A DNA stretch of 64,000 bases from Leptodactylus fallax (taxonomy: Eukaryota > Chordata > Amphibia > Anura > Leptodactylidae), in the NCBI GenBank assembly GCA_947044405.1, contig CAMRHE010000054.1:5657501-5721500 (forward strand), in the 5' to 3' direction. The stretch's first letter is position 1. Every line of letters begins with the position of its first letter. Position numbers and translations under genes: made by a program. Positions 45,790 to 57,478 of the stretch are shown here, piece by piece. Below the pieces are notes generated by a model. That model saw only the letters and a program-made list of their open reading frames with translations, was not told the origin of the DNA and searched no databases.

Positions 45790-47170
45790 CTAACTGCTAT
45801 GTAATTTTCAATTAAGCAGATAAAAGGCCTGGAGTTGATTTGAGGTGTAGTGCTTGCATTTGGAAGATTTTGCTATGAAGAAAACATACGGTCAAAGGAG
45901 CTCTCCATGCAGGTGAAACAAGAAATCCTTAAGCTGCGAAAACAGAAAAAAAAACATCCCAGAAATTGCTACAATATTAGTAGTGGCAAAATCTACAGTT
46001 TGGTACATCCTGAGAAAGAAAGCACTGGTGAACTCATCAATGCAAAAAGACCTGGATGCCCCCCGCGGAAGACAACAGTGGTGGATGATCGCAGAATAAT
46101 TTCCATGGTGAAGAGAAATCTCTTCACAACAGCCAACCAAGTGAACAACACTCTTCTCTATGTAGGCGTATCAATATCCAAATCTACCATAAAGAGAAGA
46201 CTGCATGAAAGTAAATACAGAGGGTTCGCTGCACGGTGCAAGCCACTCATAAGCCTCAAGAATAAGAAGGCTAGATAGGACTTTGCTAAAAAAAATCTAA
46301 AAAAGCCAGCACAGTTCTGAAAGAACATTCTTTGGACAGATGAAACCAAGATCAACCTCTACCAGAATGATGGAAAGAAAAAAAGTATGGCAAACACGTG
46401 GTACACCTCATGATCCAAAGCATACCACATTATCTGTAAAACACAGCGGAGTGTGATGGCTTGGGCATGCATGGCTGCCAGTGGCACTGGGTCACTAGTG
46501 TTTATTGATGATGTGACACAGGACAGAAGCAGCCGGATGAATTCTGAGGTATTCAAAGACATACTGTGTGCTCAAATCCAGCCAAATGCAGCCAAACTGA
46601 TTGGTCGGCGTTTCATAATATAGATGGCCAATAACCCAAAACATAAAGCCAAAGCAACCCAGGAGTTTATTACAGCAAGAAGTGAAATATTCTTGAATGG
46701 CCAAGTCAGTCACCAGTAATCTCAACTCAATTGAGCCTGCATTTCACTTGTTAAAGACTAAACTTCAGACAGGCCCACAAATAAACAGCAACTGAAAACT
46801 GCTGCAGTAAAGGACTAGCAAAGCATTAAAAAGGAGGAAACACAGCGTCTGGTGATGTCCATGAGGTCAAGACTTCAGGTAGTCATTGCCAACAAATGGT
46901 GAACAACCATGTATTAGAAATTAACATTTTATTTACAATTATTTCATTTGTCTAATTACTTTTGAGCCCCTGAAATGAAGGGATTGTGTGTAATAAATAC
47001 TTCAGTTTCTCACATTTTTATGCAATCATTTTGTTCGACCCATTGAATTAAAGCTGAAAGTTTGAACTTCAACTGCATCTGAATTGTTTAGTTCAAAATT
47101 TATTGTGGTAATGGACAGAACCAAAATTAGAAAAATGTTGTCTCTGTCCAAATATTTATGGACCCAACTG
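45790..47170 (+). mobile_element. Tc1-type transposon relic, 5'-truncated
   Basis: The right end, inverted, reads CAGTTGGGTCCATAAATATT with TA at 47171-47172. Transposase remnants run in plus from 45850: SMQVKQEILKLRKQ, RPGCPPRK, ILWTDETKINL (first catalytic Asp), then MANNPKHKAK where the second Asp has been replaced. The PDLNPIE region is corrupted. The left inverted repeat was not found. Confidence 0.8.
45850..46920 (+). pseudogene. Tc1-type transposase, heavily mutated
   Basis: The open part 45850-46278 gives the N-terminal helix-turn-helix region. Downstream, the catalytic part has stops after KKAR, after FKDILCAQ... and later, with loss of the second and third acidic residues. It once encoded a DDE enzyme of about 340 residues. 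Confidence 0.75.
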
Positions 47171-47172
47171 TA

Positions 47173-47951
47173 TCTTCAAGATTTCTGTAAAACTGCTATA
47201 CCAGGAATTTAACAGATAACCCTACAGGCATACGTATAGATGAACTATATGATACATATTTTTGTTCGTTTTTAGGATTTAGTTTTCCTTTAAAAGTTAT
47301 GATTGAATGACTTGCTACTCTGTGATGTTATAAAGCTATTTGTATAGTCAATGGTTTGCTATATTTTTTTTGTTTCCTGATTTTTTATATTCTATCTTGT
47401 TTATGGCGACCTACCGTATATATATATATATATATATATAGTTCCAGAGCAAACTTTGGACTGAGACCTCCCTCAACTTCCCCCTTTGGCACTATCCCTA
47501 TCCCTTGTTGTCAGGCTATGCGAGACATCAAATTAAAGAGCCTGCCAAGGATGTCAACAGCTATATTACCATGTATTGGACACAGTAGTATGTGCTTCTT
47601 TAACATATCATCATACACAGCCAAGATCAGATATGGCTACTACGCTGGGGTCTGTGACATACAGTTAACCAGTGCCCAGCTACTATACTTTATTTACTTT
47701 ATTATAGTACCATACCCCCCCCAACATACAAATGAGTCCTTCCTTACTTGTCACCTCTTTGAAGATATGCTAAGAAAAGTGGTGACCAAGGTGACCAATT
47801 TTAAAATAAAAATAATAATTTGGCATTAGCATGTTGGCATTATAACATTAGAGGCTTGTTTATCATGTACCACTTGTGTCAGGATATCTCAACACAGACA
47901 TTAACACATATGTATGCATACACCACATAGATACATGCTACACATGATATA
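47173..47951. other. Unclassified DNA
   Basis: (TA)n at 47417-47440. The 157-codon frame 47356-47829 starts in T-rich sequence and crosses the TA run; it has no recognisable domain and is probably chance. Confidence 0.45.
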
Positions 47952-49549
47952 CAGTGGGGAAAAAAAAGTATTTAGTCAGCCACCAATTGTGCAAGTTCTC
48001 CCACTTAAAAAGATGAGAGAGGCCTGTAATTGACATTATAGGTAGACCTCAACTATGAGAGACAAAATGAGAAAACAAATCCAGAAAATCACATTGTCTG
48101 ATTTTTTTAAAGAATTTATTTGCAAATTATGGTGGAAAATAAGTATTTGGTCAATAACAAAAGTTCATCTCAATACTTTGTTATATATCCTTTGTTGGCA
48201 ATGACAGAGGTCAAATGTTTTCTGTAAGTCTTCACAAGGTTGGCACACACTGTTGCTGGTATATTGGCCCATTCCTCCATGCAGATCTCCTCTAGAGCAG
48301 TGATGTTTTGGGGCTGTCGCTGGGCAACACGGACTTTCAACTCCCTCCAAAGGTTTTCTATGGGGTTGAGATCTGGAAACTGGCTAGGCCACTCCAGGAC
48401 CTTGAAATGCTTCTTACGAAGCCACTCCTTTGTTGCCCCGGTGGTGTGCTTGGGATAATTGTCATGCTGAAAGACCCAGCCACATTTCATCTTCAATGCC
48501 CTTGCTGATGGAAGGAGGTTTGCACTCAAAATCTCATGATACATGGCCCCATTCATTCTTTCATGTACACGGATCAGTCGTCCTGGTCCCTTTGCAGAGA
48601 AACAGCCCCAAAGCATGATGTTGCCACCCCCATGCTTCACAGTAGGTATGGTGTTCTTTGGATGCAACTCAGTATTCACTCTCCTCCAAACACGACGAGT
48701 TGTGTTTCTACCAAACAGTTCTACTTTGGTTTCATCTGACCATATGACATTCTCCCAATACTCTTCTGGAACATCCAAATGCTCTCTAGCAAACTTCAGA
48801 CAGGCCCAGATATGTACTGGCTTAAGCAGGGGGACACGTCTGGCACTGTAGGATCTGAGTACCTGGCGGCGTAGTGTGTTACTGACGGTAGCCTTTAGTC
48901 CCAGCTTTCTGCAGGTCATTCACTAGGTTCCCATGTATGGTTCTGGGATTTTTGCTCACTGTTCTTATGATCATTTTGAACCCACGGGGTGAGATCTTGC
49001 GTGGAGCCCCTGATCAAGGGAGATTATCAGTGGTCTTGTATGTCTTCCATTTTCTAATTATTGCTCCCACAGTTGATTTCTTCACACCAAGCTGCTTGCC
49101 TATTGCAGATTCAGTCTTCCCAGCCTGATGCAGGTCTACAATTTTGTTTCTGGTGTCCTTCCACAGCTCTTTGGTCTTCGCTATAGTGGAGTTTGGCGTG
49201 TGACTGTTTGAGGTTGTGGACAGGGGTCTTTTATACTGATAACAATTTCAAACAGGTGCCATTACTACAGGTAATGAGTGGAGGACAGAGGAGCCTCTTA
49301 AAGAAGAAGTTACAGGTCTGTGAGAGACAGAAATCTTGCATTTTTGTAGGTGACCAAATACTTATTTTCCACCATAATTTGCAAATAAATTCTTAAAAAA
49401 TCAGACAATCTGATTTTCTGGATTTGTTTTCTCATTTTGTCTCTCATAGTTGAGGTCTACCTATGATGTCAATTACAGGCCTCTCTCATCTTTTTAAGTG
49501 GGAGAACTTGCACAATTGGTGGCTGGCTAAATACTTTTTTTCCCCACTG
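47952..49549 (-). mobile_element. Tc1 transposon with ~210-bp inverted repeats (1598 bp)
   Basis: Ends CAGTGGGGAAAAAAAAGTAT and its inverse, TA at 47950-47951 and 49550-49551. The inverted repeats extend inward over GACCTCAACTATGAGAGACA to AATCAGACAAT, far longer than in the copy at 42444. The transposase gene is on the minus strand. This family is widespread in fish and frogs. Confidence 0.95.
48170..49184 (-). pseudogene. Tc1 transposase with intact catalytic half
   Basis: The last 249 codons (48919-48170) are open and carry the whole DDE domain: [34 protein letters not shown]. The N-terminal half reads in another frame ([19 protein letters not shown]..., [14 protein letters not shown]). 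Its expected ATG is ATA (49184-49182), an Arg codon has become TGA (49016-49014), and a one-base shift separates it from the catalytic half near 48900. So it is three lesions from open. A short ATG at 48919 gives a product without the DNA-binding domain. Confidence 0.9.
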
Positions 49550-49718
49550 TATGTAGTACACATATATAAGAATATTTCAAATTATTATGCAGATTGGTTT
49601 TAAGTGTCAAAGATTATTTTTTTGTTTTTCAATTCATCTCATGGATGGTATTGCATCTCAGGGCTCTTTAGATCATTGAAATTAATCTTAAACACTTGTG
49701 ATAATTAGTTTGCCAGGT

Positions 49719-50713
49719 TGTGAACCGAGAGCAAGGCAGGTGGTTTGGACTCCGCAACCAGAAATGAACGCACACGCGGTAGTTCAAGAAAAGAATATAT
49801 ATTTACTATAAGTTAATAAAGGCTATTTGAAGGTAAAATGACAGGGATAAAGACAAGCAAAATATACAATATAGCATGAACAATTTCAAGGCAAATTCTG
49901 CAATGGTTTCTACTTTTACTCTGTCCACTTCTGCAGTATGGACACTGAATGAACAATATACTCAAAACTATCCCTAACTGACCCTGACTTCACATTTGGG
50001 TGCACCCCCTTTTCCCCAGTGGTCTAGGTGGACCGCTTACAGTCCGTAGAAGCGCGCGGTGGGGCCCAAAGTCGTTCCTTTCTTTTATAGTGAAGCGTCC
50101 TCTCCTCACTGTTATTTAGGATCTCAGGAGAAATGAAGTCCTCTTTAACAGGGAAACCCAATGAATGCAATGTAATCCAACAGCAGATTCCACTCAGCAC
50201 ACTGACAGTCCTGCCGACTCCATACACTGAGCTGGGATGTAAGCCGGGATTTAGCAGGTGCTGTCCAGTACATCAACAGCACTGCGAGTCTCTATCTGTG
50301 GTATCCATATACACAGTCACAATGTCAGTCTCACTGATCAGCCACTGAGCACAGTTCCTTTCACGTGGACTCACTAGTCCTGTTGTCTCTTTACACTCTG
50401 TTTGTCTCTGGACCAAGATACAGCTTAGCTGTACAGAAAAATATCCACACCAGTTCAACACAGCACAGACACCTGTCTTCTCTCTTGCCAAGATGGCTGC
50501 TGCTCTCTGTCTCGTCACTTCCTGCTTCTCTGCTCACACCCTGTCTGCAGAACAGGCAGGCTGACATAAAAGGGGGGGGGGGGGTCTCACTCCAGCATCA
50601 TGTCACAATTACAATGGCTGCTGTCTTAAAGGAACAGAATCACAGAAATACATTCAGCATTAACAATTTATACAGACAAATAAAGCTTAGGACAACATTG
50701 GCTGTCTCTTACA
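49719..50713 (-). mobile_element. Solo LTR, 995 bp, with 4-bp duplication AGGT
   Basis: Plus-strand borders TGTGAACCGAGAGC and GGCTGTCTCTTACA, flanked by AGGT at 49715-49718 and 50714-50717. On the minus strand it has CTATAAAAGAAAGG (near 50090) as a TATA box, so the LTR probably reads leftward. A run of 11 G is at 50572-50582. The 133-codon frame at 50365 is a chance ORF inside it. Confidence 0.8.
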
Positions 50714-50789
50714 AGGTGAATCCAACTAAAGGAAACCTAATTAAGAAGGACGTTCCACATTGTTAAGCAGGCCACAGGTTTCAACTAAT

Positions 50790-51790
50790 ATGGGAAAGAA
50801 TAAGGATCTCTATGCTGCTGAAAAGCGTCAAATAGTTTAATGCCTTGGACAAGGTATGAAAACTTTAGATATTTCACAAAAACTTAAATGTGATTATCAT
50901 AATGTGAAGAGATTTGTGGCTGATTCAGAGCACAGATGGCTTTGTGCAGATAAAGGTATAATGAGGAAGGTTTCTGCCAAATTCATCGGATTAAGAGAGA
51001 AGCTGCTAAAATACCATTATAAAGCACCAAACATATATTTGAAGCTGCTGGTGCCTCTGGAGCCCCACAAATCTCAAGGTATAGGATCCTCCAGAGGCTT
51101 GAAGTTGTGCATAAACCTACTATTCAGTCACCCTTAAACAGTGCTCACAAACAGAAATGGTTTCAGTGAGCCCAGATATACATGAATACTAATTTTAAAA
51201 CAGTCTTGTTTACTGATGAGTGCCATGCAACCCTGGATGGTCTAGATGGATCGAATAGTGGATGGTTGGTGGATGGCCACCATGTTCCAACAAGGATGTG
51301 ATATCAGCAAAGAGATGGCAGAGTCATGTTTTGGTCCAGAATCATGGGGAAAGATTTTAGGGTCTCTGAAGGTGTGAAGATAACCTCTGTAAAGTGCATA
51401 GAGTTTCTGACTGACAACTTTCTTCCATGAAACAAATAGAGGTAGTAGTAAAATCACCTTCATGCATGACAATGCACCATCTCATGCAGCAAAGAATACC
51501 TCTGAGTCATTAGCTGCTATGGCCATAACAAGAGAAAAACTCATGGTGTGGCCATAATCCTCCCCTGACCTCAAACCTATTGAGAACCTCTGGAGTATCC
51601 TCAGGCAAAAGATCTATGAGGGTGGAAGGCAGTTCACATCAAAACTGGGAGGCTATTCTGACATCCTGCAAAGAAATTCAAGCAGAAACTTTCCAAAAAC
51701 TCACAAGTTAGATGCAAGAATTGTGAAGGTGATATCAAAGAAGGGGTCCTATGTTAACATGGAACTTGGCCTGTTAAGATGTGCCAACAA
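50790..51790 (+). pseudogene. Tc1/mariner-type transposase relic
   Basis: Starts MGKNKDLYAAEKRQIV, stop, then continues in frame at 50856 (LDISQKLKCDYHNVKRFV). The catalytic part is visible as FMHDNAPSHAAKNTSE (second Asp) and SPDLKPIENLWSILRQKIYE (Glu) near 51460-51620. The family's first Asp lies in the LLMSAM region and is lost. At least five stops. Confidence 0.75.
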
Positions 51791-51984
51791 ATGACCATTT
51801 TCAGTTCTTTATAACTTATAAAATCTTTAGAAACTCTGTTGTGCATAATAATTTGGAACAGTGGATTTATCATTGGAGGTTTGTCCAATAAAATTTAATT
51901 TATACTCTTAAATGTTTGAAGATTTGAACATTTAGGAAAATCAGTGAAAAATATAATTTGCATAATATTTTGGAAAGTGGTGTA

Positions 51985-52378
51985 TTAGTCTACCCCCAAG
52001 GACCTGTTGTGAGGGCTACAGGCCCATCATCGTGGAATCTTCATGAAGTTGATATGCATCAGTGGGCAATTAGCTGTGGATAACGCTGCTGAGTAACACA
52101 TTTGACCAACAATTGGGATCTTTCTTGTAGTTTGGTGGAGAAAGGAAGCCCACCAGTTAATATGGAAAGCACACTATAATGTTGTCAGTGGTTGACAGCA
52201 ATACAGAGCACCGAAACTGGATAAGGCCCCATGTATGTGTGTACGTTAAGAAAAAAAGATACATGTAAGGTTAGATTCACACAAATCTATATAGTAAATA
52301 CTGGCCGTGTGACGTCCGTTTTTTTTTTTTAACAGGCATCACTCTGCAGCAATACATTCAATGTCAGTGAATGAGGAC
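51985..52378. other. Unclassified DNA
   Basis: No gene. 52265-52370 resembles the TTAGATTCACAC type of MITE end. Confidence 0.45.
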
Positions 52379-52380
52379 TA

Positions 52381-52819
52381 CAGTAATACCTCGTACACTC
52401 GCGTTTCCGAATTTGCGAATTCACAGCTTCGCGATATTTTTATTGGAACCTAACATATATAGATTTTGCTGTTTTTCACATATCTGTGAATTTAAAAAAA
52501 AAAAAAAACCTTCGCTATTGGGTAGTAGCGTCCTATTTGTTACGTACCCGGTAATTGATTTCATTTTACTGTGAGTGTATAAGACAAATGAATGAATGAA
52601 TGAATGAATTAATTAATTAATGTATTAATATACTGTACTGTACAGTATACTTTAGTATACTGTACAGTACTCTAGGGTAAAGTTTTTTGGTATTTAGGGG
52701 TTAAACTTTAGAAACCGGCATTGTAAGCGCTTCTAAGCGCTTGTACCAAACATTCGCGATTCCTCGCGATCCGCGACCCTCTCTGGAACCTAACCTCGCG
52801 AATGTACGAGGTATTACTG
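52381..52819. mobile_element. Tigger/pogo-like MITE
   Basis: Ends CAGTAATACCTCGTACACTC and, inverted, CAGTAATACCTCGTACATTC, with TA at 52379-52380 and 52820-52821. The body has GAAT repeats (52587-52606) and a TACTGTACAGTATAC palindrome. CAG.ATACCTCG is the Tigger-type terminus. Confidence 0.8.
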
Positions 52820-52821
52820 TA

Positions 52822-54150
52822 TTCTCATAACATTGTCAGGGACCATCAAAATAGGACATGTTTTATTTTTAGTCGTTTTCACAGATCTCCCCACACACTG
52901 AAATGTATGGAGATTCGTGAAAACAGGCACTCCTCGGGGCCTAACGGAGGCTTTTTTTTTTTTTTTTAATGTCTGTTACACATCGTTTATTAGAACAATT
53001 GGTATCAATGAGTACATACACATGTCAGTTATTTTAACTGACGGTGAATAACAGTCTTTGTCTGTTTTTTCCAGCTTGATGGATCCAAACATATGGCCAG
53101 AAAACAGGTGACATTCGGCCATGAAAAAAAAACAGAAAAACGTGACAGATGCAAAACAGCCATTAAAAATGGACATGTACATGATGCACATGACAATTGA
53201 TGGATCTAAATACCGTTACTTGATTGATCAAAATACTGTTAATAATGGACGCAAGGGCTTATTCACATGATGTGTGACAAACATTTTTGCAACATCCATC
53301 ACACGTCTGTTTTCACAACACATTCGATTTAATGTGTCTATTCACATATACGTTTTTTTGAACGTCCATTTTTCACGGCTGTCAAAAAACCTGACATGTA
53401 CTATGTTTGTCTGTTTTGACGGACATATGGATCCAATGGAAATCAATGGATCCATTTGTAACTGATATAAAACAGATTGACGAAAGACCAAAGAAAGACC
53501 AATGAAATTCATCAATTTTTTTTCACTGACAGTTAAAAACTGAAGCAAAATGGATGACACTCAGCTATCAAAAACGAAAAAATGGAATGGATGCAAAACG
53601 GCCATCAAAAATGGCCATTAGTGTCCGTTTTTAACGGATGTTAGATCGTCAAAAATATCACTGTTGAGTTTCAAGAGGCCTAAGGGCTTATACACATGAC
53701 CACAAAAAGTCAACGTGTGATGGCCATTTTAACAATGTTTGTCACAGGTCCATTTTAAGAACACATTGTATTTAATGTCTCTATACACATGTCCATTTTT
53801 CACGGCTGTCAAAAAAACTGACATGTACTATCTTTGTCCGTGAAAACAGACATATATAGTGGCATGTGAATAGACCTATTGAAAATCAGGGGTTCTATAA
53901 TGGCTATGGGTCGGCCGTTTCAAAATAATGAATAATGGCTGTCCGTGCACTTGCATTAACATCCACGGTTATTTTTCATGGGCATTACGTGAAAAACGGA
54001 CATGTGATGGCTGGTTTAGCAACATACGTCACATCTTCCTTTTGATAATACATTGACTTCAATGTGTCCATACACATGTTTTTTTTATGTTCCATTTTTC
54101 ACGTCCGTCAAAATGTTGACCTGCACTACCTTTGTCCAAACGGACTCAAT
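52822..54150. repeat. Array of three related ~180-bp repeat units with spacers
   Basis: Units begin near 53258, 53688 and 53995 and share GTGTC.AT.CACAT, CCATTTTTCACG.C.GTCAAAA and CTGACATGTACTAT.TTTGTC. They are in the same orientation, separated by 250-430 bp. A similar sequence lies at 36545. This looks like a repeatedly duplicated MITE. Confidence 0.6.
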
Positions 54151-54569
54151 GCAAGTGTATGTGATCCGTATGGGATATAGCCTGTGAACTGTTTGCCAAG
54201 GAGTCTTCTAAAGGATTCAAGTCACTCAGACTTGTTGGAATGTGCTACGTGCCTCCCTTCTTTGTCTTGTTTCTTTCATTTGTCATCCATGTTTTTGTAC
54301 ATTTGTTTATATCCCTTGATCTTTTTGCATGAACGCAACTTGTACATTTAATTTATTTGACGTTAATTTTTTTTTTTCTTTAATTTTTGGTCACCCAGTG
54401 AAAGATCTGAAGGGCCGATGGGCAAGCTGTAGGCACCAGTATTAAAAATATCTGCACGGCCTACAAGAGGCCTGCAGCGTCGATGTGTCAACATCCAAGA
54501 AGCCCTACACTTTGCACCCAGTCTTGGATCCCCATCAATAGTTTTTTTTTTACCCGTTATGATCTAACA

Positions 54570-54855
54570 CAGGGGTAGGCAACCTTTTTTGTTCGGCATG
54601 CCGATTTTAATTATAAAAACAAAGATGAGGTACTCGGAGTGCCGGTCAATAATTGTAAGTCTGTCGACCCCTAAACTAAAGTCATATACCACAAACCATA
54701 ACACAGAAGTGCTGCCACAAGATGCTTTAGGACATATGCGTTTACTGCTATTTCCTGGGACGCTCCTGTACTTTCCGATTAGAAGCAATGAAAGTCCATG
54801 TGCAGCCCCCAATTAGTGGTAAATGTAAGTGTCCAGGAGCACCGTATGGCAGCTG
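54570..54855 (-). mobile_element. hAT family A, terminal fragment (copy 3)
   Basis: CAGGGGTAGGCAACC (54570-54584) and the following 285 bp match the inverse of 11565-11850. Homology stops at GTATGGCAGC, exactly where the Penelope-like sequence begins. Confidence 0.8.
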
Positions 54856-54941
54856 AGATAAAAGGACCGTTCCCAAAACGGATAAGGATCAGTGCTTGCT
54901 CCAATTCAGTCAAACGAATTCCTTTATTAGATACCAACACA

Positions 54942-54974
54942 GACGCGTTTCGGAGCATCTGCCCCTTCTTCAAG
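54942..54974 (-). ncRNA. Hammerhead ribozyme motif in Penelope-like terminal region
   Basis: On the minus strand: CTTGAAGA (consensus CUGAAGA with one extra or changed U), stem II GGGGC/GCTCC with loop AGAT, GAAA, palindromic stem III CGCG, then TC at the cleavage site. ACGCGT around stem III is typical of the dimeric hammerheads reported in Penelope-like elements. One core deviation. Confidence 0.6.
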
Positions 54975-55264
54975 TGCATACAGGTAATACATATGTCTAA
55001 AACAAGCTGTCTTTTATAGTGTCAAAGTAAAAAAGACACACCCAAATGGGAGTGGCACAGCAGAGAAACCCTTTTTTTTTTTTTTTTTTTTTTTTATATA
55101 ACTTTTCCCAAATGTCAAAATGACGCTAGCTCTATAGATCAACACATGAATGTTACCATATAAAAATAATGATGAATGCTACAAGAATAAAACAACTTTA
55201 ACATGAATAACACATAATATAATAAATGACAAAATACATACATACTATATAGAAACTACATTAA

Positions 55265-55306
<42 letters not shown>

Positions 55307-55866
55307 AATCTCGAAAATAATGGTACGTACAAAAGTAATTACCATACCCACCCAATGTTTTTAAAATATATCGACATATATCAATTCATGTATAATATAT
55401 AATTTAACAATAAATAGTTAAAAATAGATACACAAATAAACACATATATATACAATCATATATATAAACATACACATACATACATACATCGGTATAACAC
55501 GAGGTTTTTGCTCGGTGTCGTATATTTTTTCTGCACTAGTACATTTTGTATCCAACTTCTGTGACGGACCCACAGTTAAGAGGACATAGGACATCAGGGC
55601 ATCTCGGGTGACCCTAGGACGTCCCGACACCTTGAAGCATCACCAGTAAGAAACTTCATCCTGCATCACCAAGTGGGTTAACAGTTTTCCAACCGAACGG
55701 TCAAATATAATTTTTTTTTTTTTTTTAAATAACAAATTTTTTTTTTTTTTTTTTCTTTCTATACATTGTAATGGACTTTATTAGGAATAGAGACTGTACA
55801 CGTGATGATTTAATTGATCAACATACCATGATATGAAATGATATACCAGAGGAGAAAATCAGGTCT

Positions 55867-57236
55867 GTGGAAACACCTGATTATTCAATTAGCCGGGAAA
55901 ATCTCAGCAAGCTGTTTTGGGACTTGGAAAAAACTCTAGCTGATGAAACACGGCACTCTCTTGACCATAAATTCCTGTTGATTTATCTGAGGGAAAATTT
56001 GATTCCCAGAGGTCTTAGACTGAAGGTAGCAAGCCCATTCCAGATGACCCAACCTTTACTAAAGATTGGGAACAACATCTTCATCTAAGTGGGATTGGCT
56101 TCATAGAAAGACTTTCACACAAAAGACAGAGTTTGGTCAAAACTCTAAACTAATAATAGAAGAACAAATTATAAATCTTGATAAATATAACCATCATGTA
56201 GATTTTATTCGTATGTGTAGGGTACTACACACACGTACACTAAATATGGAAAGAGAAATCCTAGAGAATAAAACTGAGAAACTTAATAGGGATCGTAGAG
56301 ATTATAATAATGATAACATTAGGTATTGGTTAAAAATCAATAAAGAACAACCAAATGTGCATATGACTCCTAAGAACACTGAGAGAAAAAAATAAAGTCA
56401 ATAGATCATATCCAGAACAAAATTCCAGATCCCTAAGAAGAATAGCTATACGCCAAAGAACATTTAGAACTAATATAATCACCAATAGTGAGGGGATTAG
56501 ACAAACATTAGTAAATCCTGGGAGCTCTCATCATAATATAAATAAGAAAGGACATCTGAAAAATTCTACCAATATTGAAATAACAAAAAAGACCACTTTG
56601 GCTAATAAAACTACTGTTGCTGCCATTGGAAGAACCTCTGATAGTACAAGTAGCAAATCTACAGAAGGAACAACTAAAATGGATTTATCCCTCTCAGGGA
56701 TACAAGAAGTGACATCACTTTCACTTCCTGCCACAAAATTTGGATTTAATACCCCGGTGAGGAATTCAAATACCAAAAATGCTATGACATCTGAGATTCT
56801 GACAAACCAAATCTGTGAGAATAGTGGCAATAATATTTTGGGAACAATTCAGACACAACCAATTCTGGCTTGTTCACCTAATGAGTCCACCACAGAATGT
56901 GAGTTAGAGGACTCATTGTATAACACACCACTTTCCTTAACACAGATTGATAAAATTATGGAAAAATCCGAATCTCCATCTGCACTTAATGGTTCAGTTT
57001 CTTTTTTAGGGCTTCCCCCTACAATAACACCTACCAATACGATACATACCAAAGAAATAGCATTCTATACAAAAATTTCCGATTATTACAGTCCACTGAA
57101 TTTGAAACGAAAAATAAGGGATATCCCATCACCAAATACAGAAGACGAAAACGGGGATGTAGAGCAGGAAAAAGAAAGAATAGAGATAAAACCATTGGAT
57201 TTCACCAGCCCTCATCCCAAAAAGAATCGCCCATGA
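55867..57236 (+). pseudogene. Penelope-like element, N-terminal coding region
   Basis: Three open pieces in different frames: 55867-56088, 56066-56395 and 56598-57236. Hydrophilic, Ser/Thr/Asn-rich in the last piece, ending HPKKNRP. Penelope-like elements have a variable N-terminal part of unclear role, and no domain is recognised. The frames must have been one originally. Confidence 0.55.
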
Positions 57237-57478
57237 GAAAGGGAATCTATAATTTATCCGATTAGCAGCTAAAAGGGGCGGAGGAGAGCCTTTTATCAAA
57301 GGGACTCTCTTTTTGCCCTGATCAAACATTAGATGACCTGCAATTATTTATAGATTTAAATAATTATGTTCGCAAACTCACTTTAAGCAGGCATTTTAGT
57401 ATAATTGCCAGATCTACTCCTAACACTGTAGAACCAGAAATTATAAATAATGATCCTCAAAATATTAATCCCATTCAT

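Larger units (their letters stand above)
49570..51982 (+). mobile_element. Tc1/mariner-type transposon relic split by an LTR
   Basis: The right end, inverted, is CACCACTTTCCAAAATATTA with TA at 51983-51984. The left end shows TTCAAATTATTATGCAGAT near 49575. The solo LTR 49719-50713 lies between left end and gene. The transposase frame starts at the ATG 50790. Confidence 0.75.

Noticed and set aside
47356..47829. 157-codon plus-strand ORF
   Set aside because: Starts in T-rich DNA, crosses a TA microsatellite and has no family resemblance.
50365..50766. 133-codon plus-strand ORF
   Set aside because: Lies within the LTR 49719-50713 and runs past its border; no recognisable domain.
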